DNA from: Seohaeicola saemankumensis
Lineage (GTDB): Bacteria > Pseudomonadota > Alphaproteobacteria > Rhodobacterales > Rhodobacteraceae
NCBI RefSeq assembly: GCF_021021435.1
Contig: NZ_JAINWI010000011.1
Coordinates: forward strand, 62,001 to 126,000
Direction: 5' to 3'
Length of the DNA stretch: 64,000 nt
The position numbers and the translations under genes were made by a program. Below, in pieces: positions 47,806-59,764 of the stretch; the stretch's first letter is position 1; every line of letters starts with the position of its first letter. The notes under the pieces were generated by a model. The model worked only from the letters and a program-made list of their open reading frames with translations. It had not been told where the DNA came from and made no database searches.

Positions 47806-48678
47806 ATGACTCGCATCATCACCGCCCTTGCCGATATCTCGCAGGATTATGAGGCCCTATTTGTGGACCTCTGGGGCTGTGTGCATGACGGGGTGCGCGC
47901 CCTGCCCGATGCCGTGGCGGCCTTGCAGGCCTACCGCGCCACTGGTGGGGTTGTCGTATTGGTGACAAACTCGCCACGTCCGCGTAGTGGTGTACAAACG
48001 CAGCTAGAGCATTTCGGCGTCCCGCGTGACGCATGGGACACGATTGCCACTTCGGGTGATTCCGCACGTGCCGCCCTGTTCACAGGCGTTGTCGGCGAAA
48101 AGATTTTCTTCATCGGCGAAGACCGCGACATGCCGTTTTTCGAGCCTATCAAGCTGGTCGACGATCCGGTCGATATCACCCTGACAGATCTGGACAAAGC
48201 CACAGGCATCGTCTGCACCGGACCTTTCGATCCGATGGCCGACCCCGACGATCTGCGCCCGCAACTGCTTTATGCCAAGCAGATGGGGCTGAAACTGCTT
48301 TGCGCCAACCCCGATATCGTGGTGGACCGTGGTGAGGCGCGCGAATGGTGCGCGGGGGCCGTGGCACGGCTTTACACTCAAATGGGCGGCGAGAGCCTCT
48401 ATTTTGGCAAACCACATCCGCCGATCTATGATTTGGCTCGCCGTCGTCTTGCCAAACTGGGCCATGACATTGCCGACCGTGCCATTCTGGCGATCGGCGA
48501 CGGCATCCACACGGATATCCGTGGCGCAATGGGCGAGGATATCGATTCTCTGTTCATCACCGGGGGGCTGGCCCGCGCTGAAACCAAAACAGAGACACAG
48601 CCCGACACAGAGGCGTTAAACGCCTATCTGGAAAAGGAAAAAACCGCGCCGACCTTCACAATAGGTCACCTGCGCTGA
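47806..48678 (+). CDS. HAD-superfamily hydrolase (TIGR01459 type)
   Basis: A 290-residue HAD phosphatase of the sugar-phosphatase/NagD-like subgroup. Motif I is VDLWGCVHDG, motif II VTNSPRP, motif III GKPHPPIYDLA with the Lys, and motif IV IGDGIHTDI. Substrate unknown. The gene is intact and alone, about 157 bases after ppaC. Confidence 0.92.
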   Translation: MTRIITALADISQDYEALFVDLWGCVHDGVRALPDAVAALQAYRATGGVVVLVTNSPRPRSGVQTQLEHFGVPRDAWDTIATSGDSARAALFTGVVGEKIFFIGEDRDMPFFEPIKLVDDPVDITLTDLDKATGIVCTGPFDPMADPDDLRPQLLYAKQMGLKLLCANPDIVVDRGEAREWCAGAVARLYTQMGGESLYFGKPHPPIYDLARRRLAKLGHDIADRAILAIGDGIHTDIRGAMGEDIDSLFITGGLARAETKTETQPDTEALNAYLEKEKTAPTFTIGHLR

Positions 48679-48705
48679 CCCACTTAGCGCTTGCTTTTCT
48701 GCGAT

Positions 48706-48773
48706 TGCAAAGTAATAAAGTTCCAACTTTGGGCAGATAGTTGTCTGATTATTACTTTGCAGATTTCATCTGC
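48706..48773. promoter_or_regulatory. nested inverted repeats upstream of the MaoC gene (operator candidate)
   Basis: TGCAAAGTAATAA (48706-48718) is repeated as its exact complement TTATTACTTTGCA (48749-48761). A second palindrome, GCAGAT-TTC-ATCTGC, lies at 48759-48773, ending 19 bases before the start codon, and TTTTCTGC-GATT-GCAA lies just upstream. The TGC/GCA half-sites recall PhaR-type operators of related bacteria, but the regulator is unknown. Confidence 0.6.
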
Positions 48774-48792
48774 GGACAGTCTGGAGGGTGAG

Positions 48793-49236
48793 ATGTTGGA
48801 CAATTTGCCTCGCGGCACGATCTGTATCGAAGATATCGAGATGGGCATGACCCGCCATCTGCGCAAAGTCGTGACCGACCGCGATATCGAACTTTTCGCA
48901 GAGGTGTCGACAGACCGGAACCCCGTACATCTGGACGACGACTATGCCCGCGATACGATTTTCGAAGGCCGCATCGCGCATGGCATGCTGACTGCCGGCC
49001 TGATCTCGGCCGTGATTGGCGAACAGCTTCCGGGGCATGGCACCGTCTATATGGGGCAAAGCCTTAAATTCCTTGGTCCCGTGCGCCCCGGCGACATGGT
49101 CCATGCCGAAGTCGAAGTGATCAGCATCGACCACGCAAAGCGCCGCGTGCAACTGGATTGCCGCTGCATGGTCAACGGCAAAAAGGTTCTGATCGGCGAG
49201 GCCACGGTTCTGGCTCCGAGCCGCAAGTTCGACTGA
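48793..49236 (+). CDS. MaoC-like (R)-specific enoyl-CoA hydratase (PhaJ-like)
   Basis: A 147-residue hot-dog-fold hydratase. The hydratase-2 motif FAEVSTDRNPVHLDDDYA holds the catalytic Asp and His, and FEGRIAHGMLTAGLISAVIG follows. It probably hydrates trans-2-enoyl-CoA to (R)-3-hydroxyacyl-CoA, as PhaJ does for polyhydroxyalkanoate synthesis. GGAGGG precedes ATG 48793. Elaborate inverted repeats in front suggest a dedicated repressor. Confidence 0.9.
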   Translation: MLDNLPRGTICIEDIEMGMTRHLRKVVTDRDIELFAEVSTDRNPVHLDDDYARDTIFEGRIAHGMLTAGLISAVIGEQLPGHGTVYMGQSLKFLGPVRPGDMVHAEVEVISIDHAKRRVQLDCRCMVNGKKVLIGEATVLAPSRKFD

Positions 49237-49295
49237 CCCACCGTTTCACCGCAAACAGGCTTGCGCCGCCCCAACGCGGGCGCTAACCCTGCGGC

Positions 49296-50234
49296 ATGCG
49301 GATTATCCGGGACTACTCATATGTAGAACAGGCAGATCGGGGCGCGTCCGCCGCGATCGGCAATTTTGACGGTGTCCATCTAGGGCACCGCTCTGTGATC
49401 GACATGGCCCGCGCGGCAGGCGAACAGATCGGTGCACCCTTGGGCGTGATGACATTCGAGCCGCATCCCCGCCAGTATTTCGCCCCAGACGCCCCGCCCT
49501 TCCGCCTGATGGGCCGCGAGGCGCGCGCGCATCGGTTGGAAAAACTGGGCGTCGATAAACTCTACGAGCTGAATTTCAACGCCGCCATGTCCTCGCTGAC
49601 CCCGCGCGACTTCGCGCAGCGCGTCATTGCAGATGGTCTTGGGCTGAGACACATCGTCATCGGGGCCGATTTCTGCTTTGGCAAGGGGCGCGCTGGCACC
49701 GCGCAGCATCTGGTCGACTTCGGGGCCGAGATGGGATTCGGCGTCACCATCGCAAAGCTTCTGGCAGGTCATGGCGGCGCGGTATCTTCCACCGCAATCC
49801 GTAACGCGCTGACCGACGGCAAACCGCGCGATGCTGCCGCCATGCTGGGCCATTGGCACAGGATCGAAGGGCGCGTGATCACCGGCGACCAGCGCGGCCG
49901 CGAATTGGGCTATCCGACCGCGAACATGTCCATCGACGGGCTGCATCCGCCGAAATTTGGTGTCTATGCTGTTCTGGTCGATGTGCTGGAAGGCCCGCAT
50001 AAAGGCAGCTATCCGGGCGCGGCCTCGATAGGTGTGCGCCCGATGTTCGGCGTGAACACACCGAATCTCGAGACATTCCTTTTTGATTTCAAAGGTGATC
50101 TTTACGGTGTGCCCTTGTCTGTCGGCCTGGTGGACTTCCTGCGCCCCGAAGAGAAATTCGACAGTCTTGATGCGCTGATCACCCAGATGGATGCCGATTG
50201 CGCCCGTGCCCGCACCATATTGGCGGCGCTATGA
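49296..50234 (+). CDS. ribF: bifunctional riboflavin kinase/FAD synthetase
   Basis: The 312-residue RibF phosphorylates riboflavin to FMN and adenylates it to FAD. The FAD synthetase half shows GNFDGVHLGHRSVI and SSTAIRNAL. The kinase half shows GRELGYPTANM and GVYAV, ending in VDFLRPEEKFDSLDALITQM. Its stop overlaps the next start as ATGA, beginning a tight three-gene run with ycgN-like and ltaE. Confidence 0.97.
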   Translation: MRIIRDYSYVEQADRGASAAIGNFDGVHLGHRSVIDMARAAGEQIGAPLGVMTFEPHPRQYFAPDAPPFRLMGREARAHRLEKLGVDKLYELNFNAAMSSLTPRDFAQRVIADGLGLRHIVIGADFCFGKGRAGTAQHLVDFGAEMGFGVTIAKLLAGHGGAVSSTAIRNALTDGKPRDAAAMLGHWHRIEGRVITGDQRGRELGYPTANMSIDGLHPPKFGVYAVLVDVLEGPHKGSYPGAASIGVRPMFGVNTPNLETFLFDFKGDLYGVPLSVGLVDFLRPEEKFDSLDALITQMDADCARARTILAAL

Positions 50235-50701
50235 TCGACCCCATCAACCGCGACGGATTACGCCCCCGCTTCTGGGAGAAATATCCCATCAACCGCTTGA
50301 GTCAGGCGGAATGGGAAGCCCTGTGCGACGGTTGCGGAAAATGCTGTCTGAACAAGCTGGAAGACGAAGATACCGGGGAGGTCGCCCTGACCCGCGTGGC
50401 CTGCCGGCTGCTGGATGACAGCACCTGCCGTTGCAGCCAGTATCCGATCCGCCACCAGTTCGTGCCGGAATGCATTGTGCTTAGCCCGCAGAACATGGAC
50501 AAGAACCTTTACTGGATGCCCGACACCTGCGCTTACAAACTGCTCTGGCGCGGCAAACGGTTGTACGACTGGCACCCGCTGATCTCGGGCGATCCGCAAT
50601 CCGTGCATGATGCAGGTGTGTCGATGCAAGGGTTGACCATCCCAGAATTCGAAGTCCCCGAAGAGGACTGGGAAGACTATATCATAGAGGAGCCGACCTG
50701 A
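50231..50701 (+). CDS. YcgN/UPF0260 family cysteine-cluster protein
   Basis: A 156-residue protein with the UPF0260 pattern: FWEKYPINRLSQAEWEALCDGCGKCCLNKLED, then CRLLDDSTCRCSQYPIRH (both split). The CxxCxxxCC-like cluster suggests zinc or iron-sulfur binding. Function unknown. Translation is coupled to ribF by the ATGA overlap at 50231-50234, and the stop overlaps the ltaE start by one base. Confidence 0.93.
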   Translation: MIDPINRDGLRPRFWEKYPINRLSQAEWEALCDGCGKCCLNKLEDEDTGEVALTRVACRLLDDSTCRCSQYPIRHQFVPECIVLSPQNMDKNLYWMPDTCAYKLLWRGKRLYDWHPLISGDPQSVHDAGVSMQGLTIPEFEVPEEDWEDYIIEEPT

Positions 50702-51747
50702 TGTTCTTTGCCTCCGACAATGCAGGCCCCGCACATCCACAGGTGATGCAGGCGCTGATGGACGCCAATCAGGGCTATGCCATGCCTTATGGCAGCGATC
50801 CGATCATGAACGACGTCCGCGCCCGCCTGCGCGAGATTTTCGAGGCGCCCGAGGCCGCAGTCTATCTTGTCGCAACAGGCACCGCCGCGAATTCGCTGGC
50901 GCTGGCCACGTTGGGCCAGCCGTGGCAGACTGTTTTTTGCTCACCCGTGGCGCATATCCACGAGGATGAATGCAACGCGCCCGAATTCTATTCCGGCGGC
51001 GCCAAACTGACCCTTGTGGGCGACAGCGACAAGATCACAGCAGAGGCGTTGCGCGGCGCGATTCTGGCCGAGGAGACCCGCGGCGTGCATGGTCCGCAGC
51101 GCGGGCCTGTCTCGATCACCAACGTAACTGAACGTGGCCGCGTCTATACCTGCGCCGAGATCGCGGCGCTCTCCGCGATCGCCAAGGAACACGGCCTCCC
51201 GGTCCATCTGGACGGCGCGCGCTTTGCCAACGCACTGGTCGCACTCGGTTGCACAGCAGCCGAAATGACTTGGAAAGCTGGTGTCGATGCCGTCAGCTTT
51301 GGCGGCACCAAGAACGGCCTGCCGGGAGTCGAGGCGGTGATTTTCTTCGATCCGGCAAAAGCCTGGGAATTCGAACTGCGCCGCAAGCGCGGCGCGCATC
51401 TTTTCTCGAAGCACCGCTACCTGTCAGCGCAGATGCTGGCCTTCCTGACCGATAACCTGTGGCTACATTCGGCCAAACGCGCCAACGCCAATGCCGCGCG
51501 GCTGACCGACGGGCTGAAGGCTATGCCGACCGCCTCTTTCCTGCACGAACCGCAGGCCAATATGGTCTTTGCAAACCTGCCCCGCGCCTCCCATAAACGG
51601 CTGCACGAGGCTGGCGCGGCCTATTACATCTGGTCCGGCAGCCTTGAAGGTGACGACCCGTCTGAACCTCTGGCCGCAAGACTGGTCTGCGACTGGTCCA
51701 TCGGCCATGACCAGATCGACCAGTTCTTGAAAATCGCCGCAGGCTGA
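50701..51747 (+). CDS. ltaE: low-specificity L-threonine aldolase
   Basis: A 348-residue PLP enzyme that splits L-threonine and allo-threonine into glycine and acetaldehyde. The PLP lysine lies in SFGGTKNGLPG (about residue 203); DNAGPAHPQVMQAL opens the protein and HLDGARFANAL precedes the lysine. ATG 50701 overlaps the preceding stop (TGATG). With gcvTHP 15 kb away it contributes to glycine supply. Confidence 0.94.
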   Translation: MFFASDNAGPAHPQVMQALMDANQGYAMPYGSDPIMNDVRARLREIFEAPEAAVYLVATGTAANSLALATLGQPWQTVFCSPVAHIHEDECNAPEFYSGGAKLTLVGDSDKITAEALRGAILAEETRGVHGPQRGPVSITNVTERGRVYTCAEIAALSAIAKEHGLPVHLDGARFANALVALGCTAAEMTWKAGVDAVSFGGTKNGLPGVEAVIFFDPAKAWEFELRRKRGAHLFSKHRYLSAQMLAFLTDNLWLHSAKRANANAARLTDGLKAMPTASFLHEPQANMVFANLPRASHKRLHEAGAAYYIWSGSLEGDDPSEPLAARLVCDWSIGHDQIDQFLKIAAG

Positions 51748-51757
51748 CGCAGCACCA

Positions 51758-51780
51758 TTTCTTCTTGCCTCAAATATCCA
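51758..51780. repeat. copy 2 of the dispersed motif (TTCTTGCCTCAAATATCC)
   Basis: TTTCTTCTTGCCTCAAATATCC lies just after the ltaE stop and runs into the last codons of the convergent hydrolase. It matches 12053-12075 at all but two or three positions. Confidence 0.45.
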
Positions 51781-52633
51781 TATCCGGCCCGCATTGGGCG
51801 GAACAGGCGACAGGAACGCGCTGCAGAAACGCCCGCACGGCGTCGGCCGCGGCTTTTGGATGCGTGATCGGCAGCATGTGCCCTGCCCCCGCAACCGCCA
51901 GCCGCTCGGACTTGTCGATACGCCGCGCCAGTGCCGTGTTGATGGCGTCGATATATTCAGGGCTCGTTCCGCCCTCGATCAGCAGAACGGGCACGGCGAT
52001 ACGCTCCAGCTTGCCGCCAGACAGCAGGCCTGCAACATCGTCATAGATAGCCGGCGCGCCCTCCGCGATCAGATGGATGCGCTTGGTCATCGCCTGTTTC
52101 TGCCCCTCCGGCAGAAGATCCCACGCGCGACCATCACCCCAAACGCTGGTAAAGGCCTGCGCCGCTGCACTCATGTCGCCCGCTTGCAAGGCCGCCGTAT
52201 AGGCCGCCATATGCAGATCGTAAGGCCCTTTCAGATCAGGACGGTCCGCCAGTCCGACAGCAAAAAAGACAGGCTCTATCAGCACGAGTGAGCGCACCAA
52301 ATCGGGCCGTTCCACCGCCAGCCGCAAGGCTATCGTGCCGCCGAAGGAATGTCCGATGATATCGACAGGCTGTCCCTGCGCCTGATCCTCCAGCAGATCA
52401 ACAGCCATGCCCATGCTGACCTGTTGCAGATCGCCGCGCTTGTCCCAATCGCCACTGCGCCCGTGACCGGGAAGGTCAAAGGCCAAAGCGTTCAGCAGAT
52501 CATCCAGACCCGCCAACATTCCAGACCAGCCACCGGCATGGCCCAGCGAGCAATGGATCAGCAGCGCCTGACGCGGGCCCGCACCAGACCTGATCCAATG
52601 GGTCGGAAATCCGCCCCGCAGGTCTTGCGGCAT
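51770..52633 (-). CDS. alpha/beta hydrolase
   Basis: A 287-residue hydrolase. LIHCSLGHAGGWSGML is the oxyanion strand, DLPGHGRSG follows, GHSFGG holds the nucleophile and AGAGHMLPITHP the His. No signal peptide, so it is cytoplasmic. It starts one base after the stop of the upstream isomerase-like gene, so the two form an operon, perhaps for aromatic or thioester catabolism. Substrate unknown. Confidence 0.9.
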   Translation of the reverse strand: MPQDLRGGFPTHWIRSGAGPRQALLIHCSLGHAGGWSGMLAGLDDLLNALAFDLPGHGRSGDWDKRGDLQQVSMGMAVDLLEDQAQGQPVDIIGHSFGGTIALRLAVERPDLVRSLVLIEPVFFAVGLADRPDLKGPYDLHMAAYTAALQAGDMSAAAQAFTSVWGDGRAWDLLPEGQKQAMTKRIHLIAEGAPAIYDDVAGLLSGGKLERIAVPVLLIEGGTSPEYIDAINTALARRIDKSERLAVAGAGHMLPITHPKAAADAVRAFLQRVPVACSAQCGPDMDI

Positions 52634-52634
52634 A

Positions 52635-53234
52635 TCAGAGCTTGCCCGACAGATGCGCGTCCAGATCGTCAAGCCGGTCCTGACCCCAGAACCTTTGGCC
52701 ACTATCCACGATATAGAACGGCGCGCCGAAGACCCCGCGCGAAACGGCTTCCTCTAGGTTCGCGGCATAGGTCTCGGCCCCGGCCAGCAGGCCCTTGTCG
52801 GCAAGCGCCGGATCAAAACCCGCGGCGCTCAGACAGGCACGCACCACCTCATCCTGCGAGATGTCCTTTTCCTCGGCCCAGCAAGCGCGTCCCAGACTGG
52901 AAATCAAAGCGCCCATATCGCCGCCGCCAGCACTTTGCGCGGCAATCACTGCGTAAGAGGCAGGAGCCGGATTGACCGGCCAATGTGCGGGCTGCAAGTT
53001 GAAAGGCATGCCCAGCTTTCTTGCCTGACGCGGCAGTTCCTGCGCGCGGTATTCCTTGCGCGAGGGATGGCGGTCCGGCAACGCCACACCACCTGTGCGT
53101 GCGAACAAGGCACCGGCATCCAGCGGCTTGTAGGTGATGCTGGCCCCGTTCCCCGCCGCAATCTGTTCAAGGCGCGTCCCAGCCAGATAGACATAGGGTG
53201 ATAAAACCGTGAAATAATAATCAATATGGGCCAT
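52635..53234 (-). CDS. 2-hydroxychromene-2-carboxylate isomerase-like (DsbA-fold, GST kappa type)
   Basis: A 199-residue DsbA-fold protein of the HCCA isomerase family. HIDYYFTVLSPYVYLAGTRL carries the catalytic Ser in SPY; FGAPFYIVDSGQRFWGQDRLDDL closes the domain. HCCA isomerases act with glutathione in naphthalene-type pathways, but most bacterial copies have unknown substrates. AAGGAAA precedes ATG 53234. It is the first gene of a two-gene operon with the hydrolase. Confidence 0.92.
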   Translation of the reverse strand: MAHIDYYFTVLSPYVYLAGTRLEQIAAGNGASITYKPLDAGALFARTGGVALPDRHPSRKEYRAQELPRQARKLGMPFNLQPAHWPVNPAPASYAVIAAQSAGGGDMGALISSLGRACWAEEKDISQDEVVRACLSAAGFDPALADKGLLAGAETYAANLEEAVSRGVFGAPFYIVDSGQRFWGQDRLDDLDAHLSGKL

Positions 53235-53354
53235 TTGCGCGTTTCCTTGTGCCTGCATCGCTTTGCCCGACGGTAACGAGATGATAGGCAGTGTCAACGT
53301 CACGAATCTGTCATCCTGCCCCTATGCGGATGACCACGCAGAGGAACTGCTGCC

Positions 53355-54371
53355 ATGCCATCCATCACCGAGCCGAAACTGATTTCGGGCAATGCCAACT
53401 TTCCTCTGGCAAAGGCCATCGCTCGGCGCATGTCGATCCATCGCGGCGTTGCGGTCGGTCTGGTCGATGCGCGGATCGAACGGTTCAATGATGGCGAGAT
53501 TTTCGTCGAGGTTTTCGAGAATGTCCGTGGCGAGGATATGTTCATCGTGCAGTCCACCTCGAACCCTGCCAATGACAACCTGATGGAATTGCTGATCATG
53601 TCCGACGCACTGCGCCGGTCATCCGCCGCGCGCATCACCGCTGTAATCCCCTATTTTGGCTATGCCCGTCAGGATCGTCGCACCAAGGCACGCACGCCGA
53701 TTACTGCCAAACTGGTTGCCAATATGCTGGTCGAGGCGGGGATCGAGCGGGTCTTGACCCTTGATCTGCACGCGGCCCAAATCCAGGGCTTTTTCGATAT
53801 TCCGGTGGATAACCTTTACGCCTCGCCGATCTTTGCGCTGGATATCAAAGCGCATTTCGCGGGCCGGATGGACGATCTGATGGTCATCTCGCCCGATGTC
53901 GGCGGTGTGGCGCGCGCGCGTGAACTGGCGAAGCGGATCAATGCGCCGCTTGCCATCGTGGACAAGCGCCGCGAGAAACCCGGCGAGATTGCCGAAATGA
54001 CCGTGATCGGTGACGTGACTGGCAAAACCTGCCTGATCGTTGACGACATCTGCGACACTGCGGGAACCCTGTGCAAAGCCGCCGAGGTGCTGATCGAGAA
54101 CGGCGCGCAGGAGGTTCATTCCTACATCACGCATGGGGTTCTGTCCGGCCCCGCTGTCGAGCGGATCACCAAATCGGTGATGAAATCGCTGGTCATCACC
54201 GACTCCATCGAGGCGTCAGAGACTGTCCGCAACGCGCCCAATATCCGCATCGTGCCGACAGCACCGATGTTTGCGCAGGCGATCCTGAATATCTGGAACG
54301 GCACCTCGGTGTCCTCGCTTTTTGAAACCGAGACACTGGACCCGATCTACGAGGGCACTTTCAAACTCTAA
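53355..54371 (+). CDS. prs: ribose-phosphate pyrophosphokinase (PRPP synthetase)
   Basis: The 338-residue enzyme makes PRPP from ribose 5-phosphate and ATP for nucleotide, histidine and NAD synthesis. [37 protein letters not shown] and the PRPP loop [11 protein letters not shown] are intact. Length is about 20 residues longer than most because of the N- and C-terminal extensions usual in this order. The start is ATG 53355. Confidence 0.97.
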   Translation: MPSITEPKLISGNANFPLAKAIARRMSIHRGVAVGLVDARIERFNDGEIFVEVFENVRGEDMFIVQSTSNPANDNLMELLIMSDALRRSSAARITAVIPYFGYARQDRRTKARTPITAKLVANMLVEAGIERVLTLDLHAAQIQGFFDIPVDNLYASPIFALDIKAHFAGRMDDLMVISPDVGGVARARELAKRINAPLAIVDKRREKPGEIAEMTVIGDVTGKTCLIVDDICDTAGTLCKAAEVLIENGAQEVHSYITHGVLSGPAVERITKSVMKSLVITDSIEASETVRNAPNIRIVPTAPMFAQAILNIWNGTSVSSLFETETLDPIYEGTFKL

Positions 54372-54395
54372 GCGGCAGGCTGCGATCTGGCGCGA

Positions 54396-54746
54396 TCAGT
54401 CGATGCGCCAGTCGTCTTCCTCGAACATATCGCCCATGGCCAACCAGCTTACCCTGACACGGGCGACCTTGGTATCGCCCCATGTCCGAAAGGTGATGGC
54501 AAAGCTGTCGGCTTGAACATCGCTGGCCTGCACATCCGCACGCGAGTTTGCTGTATTGGACATGTCCCACATGCTCATGCCGATATGGACAACCGGCGGG
54601 CTGACGAAAGGCTCGCGGAAATGCACAAAGCTGCGGATATGGCGCGGGCCGCTGCCGGTCCACATCTCTCCGTCATGTTCGAAGTCCGAAAACAGGATCA
54701 CTTCACCCTGATCGACTCCAAAGGAATTGGTCCTGAAACGACGCAT
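54396..54746 (-). CDS. H-type lectin domain protein
   Basis: A 116-residue protein with an H-type lectin domain (Helix pomatia agglutinin fold). FSDFEHDGEMWTGSG, VHFREPFVSPPVVHIGMSMWDMS, DSFAITFRTWGDTKVARVRVSWLAMG cover the whole domain. Such lectins bind N-acetylgalactosamine in animals; the bacterial role is unknown. There is no signal peptide. It lies between prs (convergent) and the atp operon. Confidence 0.9.
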   Translation of the reverse strand: MRRFRTNSFGVDQGEVILFSDFEHDGEMWTGSGPRHIRSFVHFREPFVSPPVVHIGMSMWDMSNTANSRADVQASDVQADSFAITFRTWGDTKVARVRVSWLAMGDMFEEDDWRID

Positions 54747-54871
54747 GACGCCCTCAAACTTTCTTCGCTTTTTTATACAGCAGGATTACCGCAGTATCAG
54801 GGCAAAATAATGTAGCCACATATCGCAGCCGCGCGAGGCAACCTGCCCCATCTAATCGCGCATAATCAATG

Positions 54872-54901
54872 AAAAAGGCCCCGCCAACCGGCAGGGCCTT
54901 T
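54872..54901. terminator. atp operon terminator
   Basis: AAAGGCCCTGCC and GGCGGGGCCTTT pair on the minus strand (one mismatch) around GGTT, then TTTTT. It ends atpHAGDC. Confidence 0.9.
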
Positions 54902-54923
54902 GATTTTTTGTCCCGTCAAAATA

Positions 54924-55322
54924 TCAGACGCCGACTTCGATCCGAAGCGCTTGCAGATCGGATACCAGCTTGTCTGCCGCATCTTTTGCATCAGCAGGCG
55001 CTTTTGCAACGGCTTCGGTGGCAAGGCCGATCAGCGTGTCGAAATCCGCGGCTGTTGCCTCGGATACCGGCATGGCTTTCTCGGCCAGAACCGACGTTCC
55101 CTCGCCTGTGATCTCGGCGAAACCGCCGGTCACAACATAGGTCGCTTCACCTTGCGGGCCGCTGACGCGCAGCATGCCTGGGCGCAGGGTCGTGATCAGC
55201 GGTGCATGGTCGGGCATCGCTGTCAGGTCACCATCGGCACCCGGAATCTGCACCTGCGTCACCTGCATCGAGGCCAGAAGGCGCTCAGGGCTAACGAGGT
55301 CGAATTGCATGGTCTCAGCCAT
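54924..55322 (-). CDS. atpC: F1 ATP synthase subunit epsilon
   Basis: A 132-residue epsilon subunit, which couples the rotor to catalysis and can brake ATP hydrolysis. [17 protein letters not shown] and [18 protein letters not shown] are typical, and the C-terminal helices are shorter than in E. coli, as usual in alphaproteobacteria. It is last in atpHAGDC, 12 bases after atpD. Confidence 0.96.
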   Translation of the reverse strand: MAETMQFDLVSPERLLASMQVTQVQIPGADGDLTAMPDHAPLITTLRPGMLRVSGPQGEATYVVTGGFAEITGEGTSVLAEKAMPVSEATAADFDTLIGLATEAVAKAPADAKDAADKLVSDLQALRIEVGV

Positions 55323-55334
55323 TTCGGCCCTCCC

Positions 55335-57652
<2,318 letters not shown>

Positions 57653-57664
57653 AGCCTATCCCCC

Positions 57665-59203
57665 TTATGCGAAATCAGCGGCGAAGGCGTCCAGCGCGGC
57701 TTTGATCTTGTCTTCGGCCTCACCCTTGATCTTGGGGTCCTGCTTGGTGATGTAGTCCAGCAGGTCCGCATGTTTGCCACGCAGATGCGTCAGCAGGCCA
57801 GCCTCGAAACGACCGACATCCTTGACGCCGATCTTGTCCAGATAGCCTTTGGTGCCTGCATAGATGACGCAGACGATCTCGGCGTTTGTCAGCGGCGAAT
57901 ATTGCGGTTGTTTCATCAGCTCGGTCAGGCGCGCGCCACGGTTCAGCAACTGCTGTGTAGCGGCGTCCAGATCGGAGCCGAACTGAGCGAAGGCCGCCAT
58001 CTCGCGATACTGCGCCAGTTCCAGTTTGACCGGACCCGCAACGGACTTCATCGAATTGGTCTGGGCAGAAGAGCCCACACGCGACACGGACAAACCGGTG
58101 TTCACGGCAGGGCGGATACCCTGATAGAACAATTCGGTTTCAAGGAAGATCTGGCCATCGGTAATCGAGATCACGTTGGTCGGAATAAATGCCGACACGT
58201 CGCCGCCCTGTGTTTCGATGATCGGCAGAGCCGTCAGTGAACCCGAGCCGAAATCCTCGTTCAGCTTGCACGAACGCTCCAGCAGGCGGGAGTGGAGATA
58301 GAACACGTCGCCGGGATAGGCCTCGCGGCCCGGCGGACGGCGCAGCAACAGCGACATCTGGCGATAGGACACAGCCTGTTTGGACAGATCATCATAGATG
58401 ATCAGCGCGTGACGGCCATTGTCGCGGAAGAATTCCGCCATTGCCGTTGCCGAATAGGGTGCAAGAAACTGCATCGGCGCAGGATCGGATGCGGTGGCAG
58501 CCACGACGATTGTATATTCGATGGCGCCCGATTCCTCGAGCTTCTTCACCAGCTGCGCCACGGTCGAACGCTTCTGACCGATAGCGACATAGACGCAATA
58601 GAGCTTCTTGCTCTCGTCGTCGCCTGCGGCATCGTTATAGGACTTCTGGTTCAGGATCGTGTCGAGCGCAATCGCAGTCTTGCCGGTCTGGCGGTCACCG
58701 ATGATCAGCTCGCGCTGGCCACGGCCAACGGGGATCATCGCGTCCACGGATTTCAGACCCGTCGCCATCGGCTCGTGAACCGATTTACGCGGGATGATGC
58801 CCGGTGCCTTGACGTCGGCCACGCCGCGCGCGGCTGCCTTGATCGGGCCTTTGCCGTCCAGCGGATTGCCCAGACCGTCAACAACACGACCCAGCAGTTC
58901 GTTGCCCACGGGCACGTCCACGATGGACTTTGTGCGTTTGACAGTGTCGCCTTCCTTGATGTCACGGTCAGAACCGAAGATCACGACGCCGACATTGTCG
59001 GATTCAAGGTTCAGCGCCATCCCCTGGATACCACCGGGGAATTCGACCATCTCACCTGCCTGGACATTGTCCAGTCCATAGACGCGGGCGATACCGTCAC
59101 CGACAGACAGGACGCGACCCACCTCGGCCACTTCGGCTTCCTGGCCGAAGTTCTTGATCTGGTCCTTCAGGATCGCAGAAATTTCCGCTGCTTGGATACC
59201 CAT
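57665..59203 (-). CDS. atpA: F1 ATP synthase subunit alpha
   Basis: The 512-residue regulatory alpha subunit with the non-catalytic nucleotide site: [13 protein letters not shown], and [15 protein letters not shown]. It directly follows atpH, without intervening bases (59203/59204). The membrane F0 genes are not here, which is normal for Rhodobacterales. Confidence 0.99.
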   Translation of the reverse strand: MGIQAAEISAILKDQIKNFGQEAEVAEVGRVLSVGDGIARVYGLDNVQAGEMVEFPGGIQGMALNLESDNVGVVIFGSDRDIKEGDTVKRTKSIVDVPVGNELLGRVVDGLGNPLDGKGPIKAAARGVADVKAPGIIPRKSVHEPMATGLKSVDAMIPVGRGQRELIIGDRQTGKTAIALDTILNQKSYNDAAGDDESKKLYCVYVAIGQKRSTVAQLVKKLEESGAIEYTIVVAATASDPAPMQFLAPYSATAMAEFFRDNGRHALIIYDDLSKQAVSYRQMSLLLRRPPGREAYPGDVFYLHSRLLERSCKLNEDFGSGSLTALPIIETQGGDVSAFIPTNVISITDGQIFLETELFYQGIRPAVNTGLSVSRVGSSAQTNSMKSVAGPVKLELAQYREMAAFAQFGSDLDAATQQLLNRGARLTELMKQPQYSPLTNAEIVCVIYAGTKGYLDKIGVKDVGRFEAGLLTHLRGKHADLLDYITKQDPKIKGEAEDKIKAALDAFAADFA

Positions 59204-59764
59204 TTATCCGACCTCTTTCATTGCATTCTGGAGGGAATTGAGACGCGAAGCGATCGAGGTGTCGATCATCTTCGAGCCAACCTTGACGACAAGACCACCG
59301 ATGAGGCTTTCATCGACGGCCGCTTTGATCTTGACTGTCTTACCGGTGCGACCCGCCAGCAGCTTTGCCAGCTTGTCGGACTGTGCCTTGGTCAACGCTT
59401 TTGCGCTGGTCACTTCGGCGGTCACTTCACCTTTGTCTTCCGCAATGATGGCGCGCAGCGATGCGGCCATTTGCGGCAAAACGAACAGGCGGCGCTTGGC
59501 CGCCATCAGGCCCAGCACATTCGACATGGTCGATGTGAGGCCCATTTTCTTGGCCAGCGCAGCCATCGCCACAGCTTGCTCGTCGCGTGTGTAGATCGGG
59601 CTCATGATCAGCGCGTTGAAATCTGCGCTGTCTGCCAGCGCGGATTCGATGGCATCAAGATCGGATTCGATCTTGGCGACGCCCTTGCTTTCTTTGGCCA
59701 GTTCAAAAACGGCCGTGGCATAGCGTTCAGCAATGCCCGTTGAAATCGAAGCTGGTTCGGACAC
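59204..59764 (-). CDS. atpH: F1 ATP synthase subunit delta
   Basis: The 186-residue delta (OSCP-type) subunit joins F1 to the peripheral stalk. SGIAERYATAVFELA-like opening and GGLVVKVGSKMIDTSIASRLNSLQNAM (split) near the end are typical. GTG 59764 is preferred because GGAAGG lies six bases upstream; GTG 59770 is too close to it. First gene of atpHAGDC. Confidence 0.95.
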   Translation of the reverse strand: MSEPASISTGIAERYATAVFELAKESKGVAKIESDLDAIESALADSADFNALIMSPIYTRDEQAVAMAALAKKMGLTSTMSNVLGLMAAKRRLFVLPQMAASLRAIIAEDKGEVTAEVTSAKALTKAQSDKLAKLLAGRTGKTVKIKAAVDESLIGGLVVKVGSKMIDTSIASRLNSLQNAMKEVG

